A stretch of DNA of 51,430 nt from Ignavibacteria bacterium (GTDB taxonomy: Bacteria > Bacteroidota > Ignavibacteria > Ignavibacteriales > Melioribacteraceae): positions 1 through 51,430 of the forward strand of contig WPAE01000047.1 in assembly GCA_009773205.1 (NCBI GenBank). Reading direction: 5' to 3'. The stretch's first letter is position 1; every line of letters starts with the position of its first letter. Position numbers and translations under genes: made by a program. The notes under the pieces were generated by a model, which worked only from the letters and a program-made list of their open reading frames with translations, ran no database searches and was not told where the DNA came from. Of this stretch, positions 17,259 through 26,719 are shown in pieces.

Positions 17259-18488
17259 ATGATTTATTACAAGAAAAGTATATTCATCTTAATTTTATTT
17301 ATTTCTATTACTTTTTTTCTTTCTTCATGTAAAAGCGGGAATCCTGTAGAGCCGCAAATTATTCCTGCGCGGGGGCAACTTGTTGGCTTTACAAATGGAG
17401 GATCGTTTGCCGCACCGTTAATTCAATTAATGATCGGAAGTATATCAGGCGGCGAGCAGATAAAAAACAAAATCACTTATGATGTTGATTACTACAAGCT
17501 GGTGTACAGAACAGTTGATCTAAAAGGAAACATTATAACTGTTTCCGGCGCGTTGTTTCTTCCTAAAGGAAAAAACAACTTATCTTTAATTAGCCTTCAG
17601 CACGGAACGCAAACCAAACGAACAAATGTTGGCTCCGTGAGTGCGTTAAATGCACCAGAAGGATTAATAGCAGCATCGCTTGGTTATTTTGCGCTTGTAC
17701 CAGATTATATTGGGCTTGGCGAATCAACTCTAACACATCCGTATCACATAGCTAAATCTTCTGCAGATCCGGTGATTGATATAATCCGCGCCGGAAGAGT
17801 ATTTGCAAACAAAAACAATATTGCATTAAATGAACAAATATTTTTAGCCGGATACTCTGAAGGCGGTTATGTTACAATGGCGGCGCAAAGAGAAATTGAA
17901 CTTAACTACAGAAGCGAATTTCCTATAACGGCAACTGCACCAATGGCCGGCGCTTATGATTTGAATCTCTCAGCTAAAAAAATATTACAGAGCCAGACTT
18001 ATAATCAGCCAGCTTACATTGCGTTCTTTATGGTTGCATACAACCATGTTTACGGCTGGAATAATCTTAATACATTTTTTAATTCGCCATACGCTGAGCG
18101 GCTTCCATCTTTATTTAGCGGGAATTATACAACCGAAGAAATAAATGCTCAGCTAACAAATGATTTAACAAAACTAATTAATCAAAATTTTACTAAGAGC
18201 TACTTAGCCGGAACGGAAGTTACACTTACAACTGCCTTTACATCCAATAGTTTACTCAACTGGAAACCTATTGCACAAATGCGCCTTTATCATGGTGATT
18301 CTGATGAGTACGTTCCTTATGATAACTCTGTACAAGCCAAAAATTATTTTTTAACACAAGGTGTTAACGTAGAATTAGTAACCATTCCCGGAGGCAAACA
18401 TGTTTCATCGGCGCTTCCATCAATCTTTGCTGCAATAGAATGGTTTGGTACTTTGAAACTAGGTAAAAACTATTTAGCAATAAATTAA
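17259..18488 (+). CDS. Lipoprotein alpha/beta hydrolase, secretory-lipase-like
   Basis: The 409-residue protein has a signal sequence ending in a lipobox (FLSSC, cysteine near 23), so it should be a membrane-anchored lipoprotein. The alpha/beta hydrolase core has nucleophile elbow GYSEGG with Ser200, acid in GDSDEY (Asp347 or Asp349) and GGKH with His381. The layout resembles secretory lipases and related esterases. The substrate is unknown; short lipid or ester hydrolysis is the family norm. AAGAGGAG lies just upstream of the ATG. A 14-bp gap to the next gene suggests co-transcription with the methyltransferase. Confidence 0.85.
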   Translation: MIYYKKSIFILILFISITFFLSSCKSGNPVEPQIIPARGQLVGFTNGGSFAAPLIQLMIGSISGGEQIKNKITYDVDYYKLVYRTVDLKGNIITVSGALFLPKGKNNLSLISLQHGTQTKRTNVGSVSALNAPEGLIAASLGYFALVPDYIGLGESTLTHPYHIAKSSADPVIDIIRAGRVFANKNNIALNEQIFLAGYSEGGYVTMAAQREIELNYRSEFPITATAPMAGAYDLNLSAKKILQSQTYNQPAYIAFFMVAYNHVYGWNNLNTFFNSPYAERLPSLFSGNYTTEEINAQLTNDLTKLINQNFTKSYLAGTEVTLTTAFTSNSLLNWKPIAQMRLYHGDSDEYVPYDNSVQAKNYFLTQGVNVELVTIPGGKHVSSALPSIFAAIEWFGTLKLGKNYLAIN

Positions 18489-18502
18489 TTTGAGAGTGTA
18501 GT

Positions 18503-19258
18503 ATGAAACAATGGTATGAAGAATTATTTACAAATTATGCAAACTCGTATGATAAAGAAGTGTTTACAGCGGGAACTTTAAAAGAAGTAGATTTTATAGA
18601 AAACGAAATTAATTTTGACAAATCGAAAAAAATCTTAGATATAGGATGCGGTACAGGAAGACACTCTATCGAGTTGCTGAAAAGAGGTTATATTGTTCAC
18701 GGGTTTGATTTATCAGAAGACCAACTTTCTAAAGCGCGGGAAAAAGCAAAAGCAAGCGGTGTTGTGTTTGAGTGCGAAAAAAAAGATGCCCGCAATTTCG
18801 ATTACAACTATAAGTTTGATTTGGGAATTATGATTTGCGAAGGAGCTTTCCCTTTAATGGAAACCGATGAAATGAATTTCGCAATTTTGCAAAACGCATA
18901 TAAATCAATAAAACCTGATGGAAAACTAATATTTACTACGCTTAACGGTTTGTTTCCGCTGTTTCATTCCGTAAAAGATTTTATGAATAACACTGATGGC
19001 AGCGAAAGAACTAAAGAAAATTCATTTGATCTAATGACCTTTAGAGATCATTCATTGTTTGAATTTGTTGATGATGCCGGTGTAAAGAAAGTTTTAACTT
19101 GCAATGAAAGATATTATGTGCCTTCGGAAATTACCTGGCTCTTAAAATCAATTGGATTTGTATATGTGGAACTATTTGGTGCTAAGATTGGTGCTTTCAG
19201 CCGCAGCGATAAATTAACAACCGAAGATTTTGAGATGCTTGTTATAGCTCATAAATAA
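18503..19258 (+). CDS. Class I SAM-dependent methyltransferase
   Basis: The 251-residue cytosolic protein has a Rossmann-like methyltransferase domain. Motif I ILDIGCGTGRHSIELLKRG is at about 46-64, followed by the acidic residue at the end of strand 2 (VHGFDLSEDQLSKARE) and FDLGIMICEGAF. This is the Methyltransf_25/11 type. The acceptor is not identifiable. It is likely co-transcribed with the preceding lipase-like gene (14-bp gap). A short C-terminal remnant of a similar type of methyltransferase lies at 44154-44351, but the two are not obviously duplicates. Confidence 0.9.
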   Translation: MKQWYEELFTNYANSYDKEVFTAGTLKEVDFIENEINFDKSKKILDIGCGTGRHSIELLKRGYIVHGFDLSEDQLSKAREKAKASGVVFECEKKDARNFDYNYKFDLGIMICEGAFPLMETDEMNFAILQNAYKSIKPDGKLIFTTLNGLFPLFHSVKDFMNNTDGSERTKENSFDLMTFRDHSLFEFVDDAGVKKVLTCNERYYVPSEITWLLKSIGFVYVELFGAKIGAFSRSDKLTTEDFEMLVIAHK

Positions 19259-19317
19259 CACCGAAAAGCAGAACCATGATGTTATAAAAACCCCGATTTC
19301 ACTACTAGGAGTTTCAC

Positions 19318-20454
19318 TTGAAAAAAAACTTGATATTTTTACTGGTACTTTCAACAGTTATTTTTTCTCAAGAAAAAACAAAAGTTACATTAACTGTCGT
19401 TTCTCCAACGCTAGACGATACTTCCAAAATTTATGTTGCAGGAAATATTAAATTGCTTGGTAGTTGGCAGCCCAACAAAATTATTCTTAGCAAAACAACA
19501 AAAGATGTTTGGAGCACTTCCATAGAAGTTGTTAAAGGAACCCGCCTTGAGTATAAATTTACAAAAGGAAGCTGGGCAACAGAAGCGTTAGGCAACGATT
19601 CATCAATTCCGCAAAACACAGTTGTTGTAGCAAACAGAGACACAACTGTTCTTGCAACAATTCTTAACTGGCGCGATAATTTTAACTTCAAAGTGAGTGG
19701 GCAGGTTACCGGAAAAGTTTTTTATCATAAAAATTTTGTTATTGATGGATTGAAACCGCGCGATATTTTTGTTTGGCTTCCTCCCACGTATGATCAGCAA
19801 AATGAAAAACGCCTGCCTGTTTTTTATATGCACGATGGGCAAAACTTGATTGATCCGCGTAACTCCAACACATTTATTGATTGGCGGGTTGATGAAGTTG
19901 CCGATAGTTTAATCCGCTCCGGAGAAGTTGAACCATTTATAATAGTAGGTATTAACAATACTGATGATAGAGGAAGCGAATACAGCAATACGCCGCTTGG
20001 TAAACTTTACGAAAAATTAATTATTGAAAAAATTAAACCATTTGTTGATGCCAACTATAGAACGCTAACTGATGCAAAGAATACTGCTGTTGGCGGTTCT
20101 TCAATGGGTGGTTTAATTTCTATGATGTTTGTCTGGGATTATCCCGATGTATTCTCCAAAGCTGCATGCTTTTCGCCGGCGTTCAAATTCTCAAATTTTA
20201 ATTATGTTAAAGCGGTGCAAGAAGATAAATCTTTAAAGAAAGATTTGTTGATATATATTGATAACGGCGGCATAGGTTTGGAAACTATTCTTCAGCCTGG
20301 AGTTGATGAAATGACAAAAGTTCTTAAAGATAAGGGATATGTTGAAAACAAAGACTTACAAATTTTTATTGACCCAAAAGCAGAGCACAACGAAGCAGCT
20401 TGGGCAAAACGCGTCTGGAAGCCAATCAAATTCTTTTTCGGAAAGACTAAATGA
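19318..20454 (+). CDS. Secreted esterase D-type hydrolase with CBM20-like domain
   Basis: The start is a TTG with AGGAG six bases upstream; it gives an export signal (KKNLIFLLVLSTVIFSQ). Residues about 22-115 resemble a starch-binding CBM20 fold (VYVAGNIKLLGSWQP-like, KGTRLEYKFTKGSWATEA). From about 130 a putative-esterase (PF00756-like) alpha/beta hydrolase follows, with MHDGQN and the nucleophile elbow GGSSMGG (Ser262) and a late histidine in KAEHNEAAW. The combination suggests de-esterification of, or attachment to, a polysaccharide, but the substrate is unknown. Its stop overlaps the next start by four bases (ATGA), so translation is coupled to the NTPase. Confidence 0.87.
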   Translation: MKKNLIFLLVLSTVIFSQEKTKVTLTVVSPTLDDTSKIYVAGNIKLLGSWQPNKIILSKTTKDVWSTSIEVVKGTRLEYKFTKGSWATEALGNDSSIPQNTVVVANRDTTVLATILNWRDNFNFKVSGQVTGKVFYHKNFVIDGLKPRDIFVWLPPTYDQQNEKRLPVFYMHDGQNLIDPRNSNTFIDWRVDEVADSLIRSGEVEPFIIVGINNTDDRGSEYSNTPLGKLYEKLIIEKIKPFVDANYRTLTDAKNTAVGGSSMGGLISMMFVWDYPDVFSKAACFSPAFKFSNFNYVKAVQEDKSLKKDLLIYIDNGGIGLETILQPGVDEMTKVLKDKGYVENKDLQIFIDPKAEHNEAAWAKRVWKPIKFFFGKTK

Positions 20455-21014
20455 AAATTCTTGTTGGCTCAAGAAATCCTGTCAAAATAAAATCCGTTGA
20501 AGATGCTTTTAAAAATTATTTTGATGCTGTTGCAGTAACCGGAGTTGAAGTTGAATCTGGAGTCTCAAATCAACCGATTGGTGATGAAACTTTTATAGGT
20601 GCAAAGAACCGTGTTTTAACTTTAATGAAAATGAATGAAACAAATAATTTAGCAGCAGATTTCTTTGTAGGCATTGAAGGCGGTATTGTGCAGCTTTTCA
20701 ATAAATGGTTTGCATTCGGTTGTATGTGTGTTGCAGATAAAGAAGGAGATATTGGTTTTGGTCTTTCTCCTCACTTTGAACTGCCAGAGATTGTAGTAAA
20801 AAAATTGCTAAACGGAATTGAACTCGGCGATGTTATGGATGAAATACAAAACCAAGAAAACACAAAACAAAAACTTGGCGCAATAGGTTATTTTACAAAC
20901 GGGGTTATGAACAGAAAAGAACTCTATGCCGAAGGATTAAAAGCAGCGGTTGTTCCATTCCTAAAAAAGGATTTGTATTTTGCAGACAAGATTAAAGGCA
21001 AATCAATTATATAA
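20451..21014 (+). CDS. yjjX: Inosine/xanthosine triphosphatase (YjjX/DUF84 family)
   Basis: The 187-residue protein opens with MKILVGSRNPVKIKSVEDAF and contains GVEVESGVSNQPIGDETFIGAKNR, FFVGIEGGIV and the late TNGVMNRKELYAEGLKAAVVPF. These match the YjjX/DUF84 family, which hydrolyses non-canonical purine triphosphates such as ITP and XTP to keep them out of nucleic acids. Cytosolic. It overlaps the esterase stop by four bases and the restriction enzyme start by one base (TAATG), which places a nucleotide house-cleaning enzyme directly in front of a DNA methyltransferase-nuclease. The overlap implies co-translation; a functional tie is only a suggestion. Confidence 0.92.
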   Translation: MKILVGSRNPVKIKSVEDAFKNYFDAVAVTGVEVESGVSNQPIGDETFIGAKNRVLTLMKMNETNNLAADFFVGIEGGIVQLFNKWFAFGCMCVADKEGDIGFGLSPHFELPEIVVKKLLNGIELGDVMDEIQNQENTKQKLGAIGYFTNGVMNRKELYAEGLKAAVVPFLKKDLYFADKIKGKSII

Positions 21015-24000
21015 TGACCTCTAAGCAAATAATAACCGAACTAGAAAACTTGACCAGCAAAAAATCAATAGATGTTTCTAGAGTTTTTGACTATACAGAA
21101 GAATTTAATTACGAACCAATTAAACACTATATTAAATCTATCGGGGAGTTTAATACAAAACCGGAATCCGCCTCGCATGAATTGTTTAAAGTAATTGTTA
21201 AAGATGTTCTGAAGTACGAAACGTTTGGCGAAGTTAATCTTAAAGGAGGATTTGTTGATTTTGTAATCAAAGAATCGGTCGGCAACCCGGTTCTTATAGA
21301 GTTAAAACCATTATTCAAACTAATCAAGTCAAAAAATAATCTTAAACCAGAAGAACTTGATTTCAAAGAACATAAAGAACAAGTATTAAAATATCTTAAA
21401 AACAACGACTATGTAATTCTAACAAACCTAAAAGAATCTTTCTTGTTCAGCAGAAATGCAATTATAGATTTCGAACCCTTTGCAGTGATGACGTTTGCCG
21501 AAATGTTGAAAAGTTTTCTGGAATACCAAAATCTTTGGGATACAATTAGGCGAATCGAAGATCAGAATATAAAAAGCGACCTGGATAAAGCATTCTTTAT
21601 AGACTTAAAAAAGTGGTATAAGGAATTCAAGGAAATCAAGTTTATTGAAAATGAAAGATTTACTAAAGAAGAATTAATAGTAATCTTGCTTAACAAAGTT
21701 ATTTTTATCAAAACGCTTGATGATTGGGGCTTGATACAGTTTAACCAGTTGGTTGATGAATATCTTGATAAAAAAGAAAAATGGGGCGCAAAAGGCAGCG
21801 AAAGAATATTAACGCGGTTCTTTGCCGAAATTGAAGAATATTTTGATTATTTCTACGATACCGAACTCTTTAAGATAAAGTTTTGGGATTATGTTGTTAA
21901 GGAAAAAGCGAACACAGATAAATTTCTTGAAATTTTTGAGACCGCACTTGGTTTAGATAAATGGCAACATACTTTTGGGCGCGGAATGCTTCACTATCAA
22001 TATCGCTGGATTGATGAAGATATTTTTGGAAAGGCTTACGAAACTTTTATCGCGGAAAACAAAAAAGATTCCGGCATTTACTACACTTCTAAAGAAGTTA
22101 CACAATACATGGCTAAAAGACTTGTTGAGCAAGTTTTTGAACCAGTAATACAAGAACTTTTATTATACGTTGATAAAAACAAGCCTAATTTTGAAGAAGC
22201 AGACCGGCTAATGCTTAAATTGACGCAAATTAAAATTGCGGATACTGCTTCTGGAAGCGGAAGTTTTTTAATAAAAATACTACGCGAAATTTATAGCGGT
22301 TATCAAAAAATTGATGATGCAACTTCTTGGATAAATAAAATATCTCAAGACAATTTATTTGATATGCCGGATAGTTATGCCGCCACAAAGGATTTCCGTA
22401 CGAAGCACTTTTTTGTTTCGCCACTTAAACTTATTTCGCTAATTATTTTAAGACATATTTACGCCGCAGATATTGACGAAAGGGCAATAGAAACTGCAAA
22501 AACAAACATGTGGAAAGAAGCTATTAAGCTTAATCCAAGAATATATAACTACAAAAAACTTAACGGCGAAAGCAGCCATATTTTACCTAATCTCGAATTA
22601 AATTTTATCTGCGGCGATTCAATTGCAGATCTTGAAATTGAAAAACAGTTAGAAATTATTTCCACCGAGTTTAATGACGAGATTCTTGAATTACACGAAA
22701 TACGAAATGAATATCTTGCCAATCCGTTCCATCCAGAAAAAATTGACACTATAAACAAAATAAAGAAAAACATTTTTACGCGCCTTCATAATGAATTGCC
22801 GCAAATAGAAAAACCGGTTTTTATTTGTTTAGAGTTTTTCCACTGCTTTTTTGATAACAATGGAAAACCTCTTTCTAACCAAGAACGAGGCTTTGATGGT
22901 ATTATTGGCAATCCACCTTGGGAAGCAATTAAACCAATTGAAAAAGAATTTGCGGGAAAAGGAAAAGGTGAGCTTGATGTTCTAAACTTTAAAAAGTGGT
23001 TTGAAGATAAACTTAATACAGACAAAAAATTCTCTGATGACTGGGATAAATATGTAAAATCTTACGATGTTTATAAAGATTACATTAGCAGGCACTATCA
23101 ATACCAAGATGTTGGAGACACCAATTACTACAAATTATTTTTAGAAAGAGATTTTAATTTGCTTAAATACGGCGGAGTGCTAAATCTTTTAGTCCCTTCG
23201 GGAATACAAACAGATAAGGGTTGTTCTCAATTGCGCAGACTATTCCTGAGCATTGCTCAACTGAATGAAATCTATTCATTTGAAAACAGAGGTTATACAA
23301 GAATTGTAAACAATGAGGAAATATCAGCTAAAATTTTTCCGGAAGTAGATAGCAGGTTCAAATTTACAATAGTAAACACAACTAAACTGCCTTCTCAGCC
23401 GTTTGGCGCTTTTGATGCTAAATTTTACATGCTCGACCCGAATGATTTGAACGAAAAAGTGGCAATTAAATATGACCTCGAAATGGTAGAACGCTTTTCA
23501 CCAGAAAACCTTTCTATCATGGAATTTCGCTCGCATAAAGATTATGAGCTTTGCAAAAAAATTAGAAACAATCATGGCTTGTTAACAGATTTTGATTTTA
23601 CACTTCATAGAGAATTAGATATGACTATAGATAGTTATATGTTTCATCAACTTGAAGAGATTGAAAAGAAAAAGGACCAGAAAAAAGTATTGCGGTTATT
23701 CGAAGGAAAAATGATTCATCAATACAGTTCTTCTTACGATGAACCGCGCTATTTTATATACGAAAAAGAAGCAAGAAAACAGCTGCTTGCAACAGAAACA
23801 AGAAACATAAAACGTCAGTTTGAGCTAAGCGACAAACAAATTGAAAAGCTTAATCCTAAATTAGAGTATGAAAATTATAGATTAGCTTACAGAGCAATAG
23901 GCAGATCAACTGACGAAAGGACTTTAATCGCCTCAATTGTCCCGACACACTGTTTTATTGGTCATTCAATGAATTATTTGCGCAATATCACTTACCAAAA

Positions 24001-24439
24001 AGTAAAAAACAAAATTGTGCAAATGCATAAACCACCTGAAGAAATGCTTTTGCTGATGAGTTTATTTAATTCGTTAACGCTTAATTACTACATAAGAAAT
24101 AAAATTTCTGCAAATCTTACTATGAATTTTATTTACGAGCTCCCTATTCCAAACCTTACACAGAAACAAAAAGAATATTTGGTCAATGAAGGCTTAACCT
24201 TACTAAATTATTATGATGAACGTAAACAGTTTAAAAAATTGTTTGAAGAATTAGGTTATAAACCCAAAACAAAGATTAACGCTGTAAAGGTTCGTGCGGA
24301 AATAGAGCTTTTTATAGCAAAAGAAATTTTTGGCTTAAACGCCAACGAATGGAGTTATCTTACATCAACATTTACTTTTGGTGGTGATACTGCTACACGT
24401 AAAGAACTAACAGAAATTATTGCTGCATCTCTTAGCTAA
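21014..24439 (+). CDS. Type IIG restriction-modification enzyme (fused nuclease and N6-adenine methylase)
   Basis: The 1141-residue single-chain enzyme has three parts. Residues 45-100 carry a PD-(D/E)XK-like nuclease site (D82, then E96-L-K98 in PVLIELKP). About 340-700 is a gamma-type N6-adenine methylase with motif I ADTASGSGSF at about 408-417 and catalytic NPPW at 633-636. The C-terminal part holds the expected target-recognition region, ending in IPNLTQKQKEYL, a TaqI/Eco57I-like feature. Such enzymes cut and methylate at their own target without separate subunits. No specificity subunit, BREX or other defence gene is nearby, so PglX is unlikely. The recognition sequence cannot be read from the protein. 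It is coupled by TAATG to the YjjX gene. Confidence 0.88.
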   Translation: MTSKQIITELENLTSKKSIDVSRVFDYTEEFNYEPIKHYIKSIGEFNTKPESASHELFKVIVKDVLKYETFGEVNLKGGFVDFVIKESVGNPVLIELKPLFKLIKSKNNLKPEELDFKEHKEQVLKYLKNNDYVILTNLKESFLFSRNAIIDFEPFAVMTFAEMLKSFLEYQNLWDTIRRIEDQNIKSDLDKAFFIDLKKWYKEFKEIKFIENERFTKEELIVILLNKVIFIKTLDDWGLIQFNQLVDEYLDKKEKWGAKGSERILTRFFAEIEEYFDYFYDTELFKIKFWDYVVKEKANTDKFLEIFETALGLDKWQHTFGRGMLHYQYRWIDEDIFGKAYETFIAENKKDSGIYYTSKEVTQYMAKRLVEQVFEPVIQELLLYVDKNKPNFEEADRLMLKLTQIKIADTASGSGSFLIKILREIYSGYQKIDDATSWINKISQDNLFDMPDSYAATKDFRTKHFFVSPLKLISLIILRHIYAADIDERAIETAKTNMWKEAIKLNPRIYNYKKLNGESSHILPNLELNFICGDSIADLEIEKQLEIISTEFNDEILELHEIRNEYLANPFHPEKIDTINKIKKNIFTRLHNELPQIEKPVFICLEFFHCFFDNNGKPLSNQERGFDGIIGNPPWEAIKPIEKEFAGKGKGELDVLNFKKWFEDKLNTDKKFSDDWDKYVKSYDVYKDYISRHYQYQDVGDTNYYKLFLERDFNLLKYGGVLNLLVPSGIQTDKGCSQLRRLFLSIAQLNEIYSFENRGYTRIVNNEEISAKIFPEVDSRFKFTIVNTTKLPSQPFGAFDAKFYMLDPNDLNEKVAIKYDLEMVERFSPENLSIMEFRSHKDYELCKKIRNNHGLLTDFDFTLHRELDMTIDSYMFHQLEEIEKKKDQKKVLRLFEGKMIHQYSSSYDEPRYFIYEKEARKQLLATETRNIKRQFELSDKQIEKLNPKLEYENYRLAYRAIGRSTDERTLIASIVPTHCFIGHSMNYLRNITYQKVKNKIVQMHKPPEEMLLLMSLFNSLTLNYYIRNKISANLTMNFIYELPIPNLTQKQKEYLVNEGLTLLNYYDERKQFKKLFEELGYKPKTKINAVKVRAEIELFIAKEIFGLNANEWSYLTSTFTFGGDTATRKELTEIIAASLS

Positions 24440-24794
24440 AAAACCAGAGACATCTCTTAGAATAAGAGCAAGAGCAAAAAAGGAAAGTTGAAAAATTGTT
24501 TTGCGGCAATCTATAAGCAATTGTTCCTTTCCAACACAAAAAAAATTCTTCGCAAACCCCTCTTAACTCATAAACTAAGCAAGAGAAATTCAGTTGAAAA
24601 CATTGGTAGTTGTAAAATTTATATAAAACACAAGTACTAAATCGGTTTTTGAATAAATTTTTTTTATCGCAGCCCTTTATCACACTAAAAAATTTTATTG
24701 AATAAAAAAATTTTTCTTGTTAGGAATAAAAAAACATTTTTAATAAGTTGAATCAAGATAAAATTAAAACTCACCACACTTTTTATAGAGATTG
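24440..24794. other. AT-rich intergenic region, no gene seen
   Basis: These 355 bases after the restriction enzyme are very AT-rich with several A and T runs. All frames are short. I see no tRNA, clear terminator or known repeat. The last 80 bases may hold the promoter of the small ORF that follows. Confidence 0.5.
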
Positions 24795-24983
24795 ATGTTA
24801 CAAATTACATTAGAACCCCAAGTGCAGGTAAATTCTGATCAATCGCAAAGAAATAACGATTGGGATTTTAAATTAAAGGTAGTTCGCGAAGGTAATTATA
24901 CCGAGTTGCGGGTTAGTTTCGAGACTTTGCAAAACCCCGAACCGGAAAAAGATTACATTGCCGATGCCGGAAATTATGAATGA
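24795..24983 (+). CDS. Small hypothetical protein (62 aa)
   Basis: An ATG (24795) opens a 62-residue acidic, soluble-looking frame, MLQITLEPQVQVNSDQSQR and onward, with no signal peptide or membrane segment. Composition is protein-like rather than repeat-derived, but I recognise no family. The ribosome site is weak (AGAG). Its TGA stop takes its last two bases from the family B repeat that starts at 24982, so the reading frame may be the truncated N-terminus of a longer lost gene. Whether it is expressed is uncertain. Confidence 0.4.
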   Translation: MLQITLEPQVQVNSDQSQRNNDWDFKLKVVREGNYTELRVSFETLQNPEPEKDYIADAGNYE

Positions 24984-25078
24984 GCCGAATCTAACCCGCC
25001 CGCCGTTTTATGGAGGGCCCGCCCGCCGTTTTATGGAGGGTTGGGCGGGTAAGTCGAAAACAACATTTTTTAATAATG
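24982..25078 (+). repeat. Family B repeat, two 23-bp units
   Basis: It begins GAGCCGAATCTAACCCGCC, contains two 23-bp GC-rich units with CCGTTTTATGGAGGG, and ends GGGCGGGTAAGTCG followed by AACAACATTTTTTAATAATG, which is also the end of the copy at 37623-37781. The shared left and right ends define the element boundaries. The copy at the window start has at least four units. Confidence 0.85.
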
Positions 25079-25174
25079 GACACCTCTAAAAACCATCTTT
25101 TTAAAAATGGAACGCTGATAAAACGGATTAAAACTGATTCTCGCAGATTATTATTGAAGTTATTAGAGGTGCCC
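25078..25174. repeat. MITE-like inverted repeat with AGAGGTGCCC-type ends
   Basis: GGACACCTCTAA (25078-25089) and TTAGAGGTGCCC (25163-25174) match as inverted repeats at 11 of 12 positions. Between them is a stretch (about 25109-25150) resembling the element at 8185-8238. A sequence like the right end, TTAGAGGCGCCCCTAAAA, is also at 31558-31576. It abuts the family B copy, so this 190-bp spacer is a repeat mosaic. Confidence 0.55.
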
Positions 25175-25235
25175 TTAAAATCTTTTTGCGATTATAGAAC
25201 TTTTCAACCGGCTTCACATAACTTTGCGTGAACTT

Positions 25236-26390
25236 ATGGAAAAACAATCAGACCGTTTTTTATCGCTTGATATTTTCCGCGGACTAACAATAGCAGGAAT
25301 GATATTAGTTAACAACCCCGGAGATTGGGGAAATATTTATCCCGCACTCGAACACGCAAAATGGAATGGCTGCACTCCAACAGATTTAGTATTTCCCTTT
25401 TTCCTATTTATTGTAGGTGTTGCGGTTACACTTTCTCTTTCAAAAAGAAAAGAAAAAGGTGATAACCATAACAAGTTAATCTTACAAATATTTAAGAGAA
25501 GCGTTTTAATCTTTCTGATTGGTGTTGCTTTATCAGGCTTTCCAACATACAATTTCTCTACCATTCGCATTCCCGGTGTACTGCAAAGAATTGCTTTGGT
25601 TTATTTCTTTGCTTCATTAATCTATTTGAAAACAAACTGGAAAACACAAACTGTTCTCGCCTCGTCTTTTCTTTTTGTTTATTGGGCTTTGATAACGCTA
25701 ATTCCTATTCCCGGCATTGGCGCTCCAGATTTATCCCAGCCAACAATAATTGATAAACTAACAAATAAGGAAATTGCACCAAATCTTGTTGCGTGGATTG
25801 ATAATCAAATTTTATCTGGACATCTCTGGAGGCAAACTAAAATTTGGGATCCGGAAGGTTTGCTAAGTACGCTTCCTGCAATTTCAACAGGTTTGATCGG
25901 AATACTACTCGGTACATTCTTAAAGGGTAGTTTAGACAGCATCCAAAAAACAGCTTGGATATTTTTCTTTGGAAATGTTGGCTTAATGACTGGAATTATT
26001 TGGGATATGTACTTCCCCATGAACAAAGCATTGTGGACAAGCTCTTATGTTATTTTTACCGCCGGCATGGCGTTAAATGTTTTTGGTATGTGCTATTGGC
26101 TTGCAGATGTAAAAAAAATTACGTGGTGGACAAAATCCTTTGTTGTTTATGGAATGAACGCTATTACAGTTTACGTTTTGTCCGGTGTATTAAGTGTTAT
26201 GCTTTCAAGAATTAGCTGGATAAATGAGGCGGGCATTAAGGTTACTGTAAAATCTTTTTTGTATAACACATTTTTTACGCCGTACCTTACACCAATTAAT
26301 GCTTCTCTTGCCTGGGCGCTTTTTTATGTTTTGTTCTGGCTTGGTATTATGTGGATATTCTACAAAAAGAAAATTTTTCTCAAGGTGTAA
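25236..26390 (+). CDS. HGSNAT-like membrane acyltransferase (DUF5009/COG4299 type)
   Basis: The 384-residue integral membrane protein has about ten hydrophobic segments. It opens RFLSLDIFRGLTIAGMILVNNPGDWG, then WNGCTPTDLVFPFFLFIVGVAV, the hallmark of the family that includes human heparan-alpha-glucosaminide N-acetyltransferase. Bacterial members are thought to acylate cell-wall or envelope sugars, but their substrates are mostly unproven. I chose the ATG at 25236; an in-frame TTG at 25224 would add four residues, and neither has a strong ribosome site. The histidine in the loop LEHAKWNG is a candidate catalytic residue by analogy with HGSNAT. Confidence 0.85.
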   Translation: MEKQSDRFLSLDIFRGLTIAGMILVNNPGDWGNIYPALEHAKWNGCTPTDLVFPFFLFIVGVAVTLSLSKRKEKGDNHNKLILQIFKRSVLIFLIGVALSGFPTYNFSTIRIPGVLQRIALVYFFASLIYLKTNWKTQTVLASSFLFVYWALITLIPIPGIGAPDLSQPTIIDKLTNKEIAPNLVAWIDNQILSGHLWRQTKIWDPEGLLSTLPAISTGLIGILLGTFLKGSLDSIQKTAWIFFFGNVGLMTGIIWDMYFPMNKALWTSSYVIFTAGMALNVFGMCYWLADVKKITWWTKSFVVYGMNAITVYVLSGVLSVMLSRISWINEAGIKVTVKSFLYNTFFTPYLTPINASLAWALFYVLFWLGIMWIFYKKKIFLKV

Positions 26391-26475
26391 TCACAGTTCC
26401 ATCTCAACATCTTACTAATTTGCACAGAACAAACGAAGCTCTTCATTCATCTAAAATATAAAAAGGAGAAATGCT

Positions 26476-26718
26476 GTGGCTGCAGAGTTTAAAATTAATG
26501 GCAAAGAATTGCTCGCAAAGATTGAGGAACTTATCAAAGAGGGCAATGCGAGACGAATAATTATAAAAGATGAAAGTGGAAGAACATATATAGAAATTCC
26601 GGTAACGCTTGGAGTAATTGGAGTTGTGCTTGCGCCAATATTAGCTGCAGTAGCCGCTATAGCAGCGCTTGCTTCTAATTTTACTGTTGAAGTAATCCGT
26701 AGAGACGACCAGGAATAG
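26476..26718 (+). CDS. DUF4342 family protein
   Basis: The 80-residue protein begins at a GTG with AAAGGAG eight bases upstream. The N-terminal half (KINGKELLAKIEELIKEGNARRIIIKDESG) is helical then beta. The second half is one hydrophobic segment (TLGVIGVVLAPILAAVAAIAALASN), and it ends FTVEVIRRDDQE. The pattern matches DUF4342, whose role is unknown. It is probably a small single-pass inner-membrane protein. It converges with the PAS gene with only one base between the stops. Confidence 0.85.
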   Translation: MAAEFKINGKELLAKIEELIKEGNARRIIIKDESGRTYIEIPVTLGVIGVVLAPILAAVAAIAALASNFTVEVIRRDDQE

Positions 26719-26719
26719 T

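Noticed and set aside
21014-24439. The large methylase as PglX of a BREX system
   Set aside because: No brx, pglZ or other BREX genes are beside it, and the N-terminus carries a nuclease-like motif as in type IIG enzymes.
25010-25231. ORF across the family B copy and the following inverted repeat
   Set aside because: It is entirely repeat-derived sequence with no family likeness.
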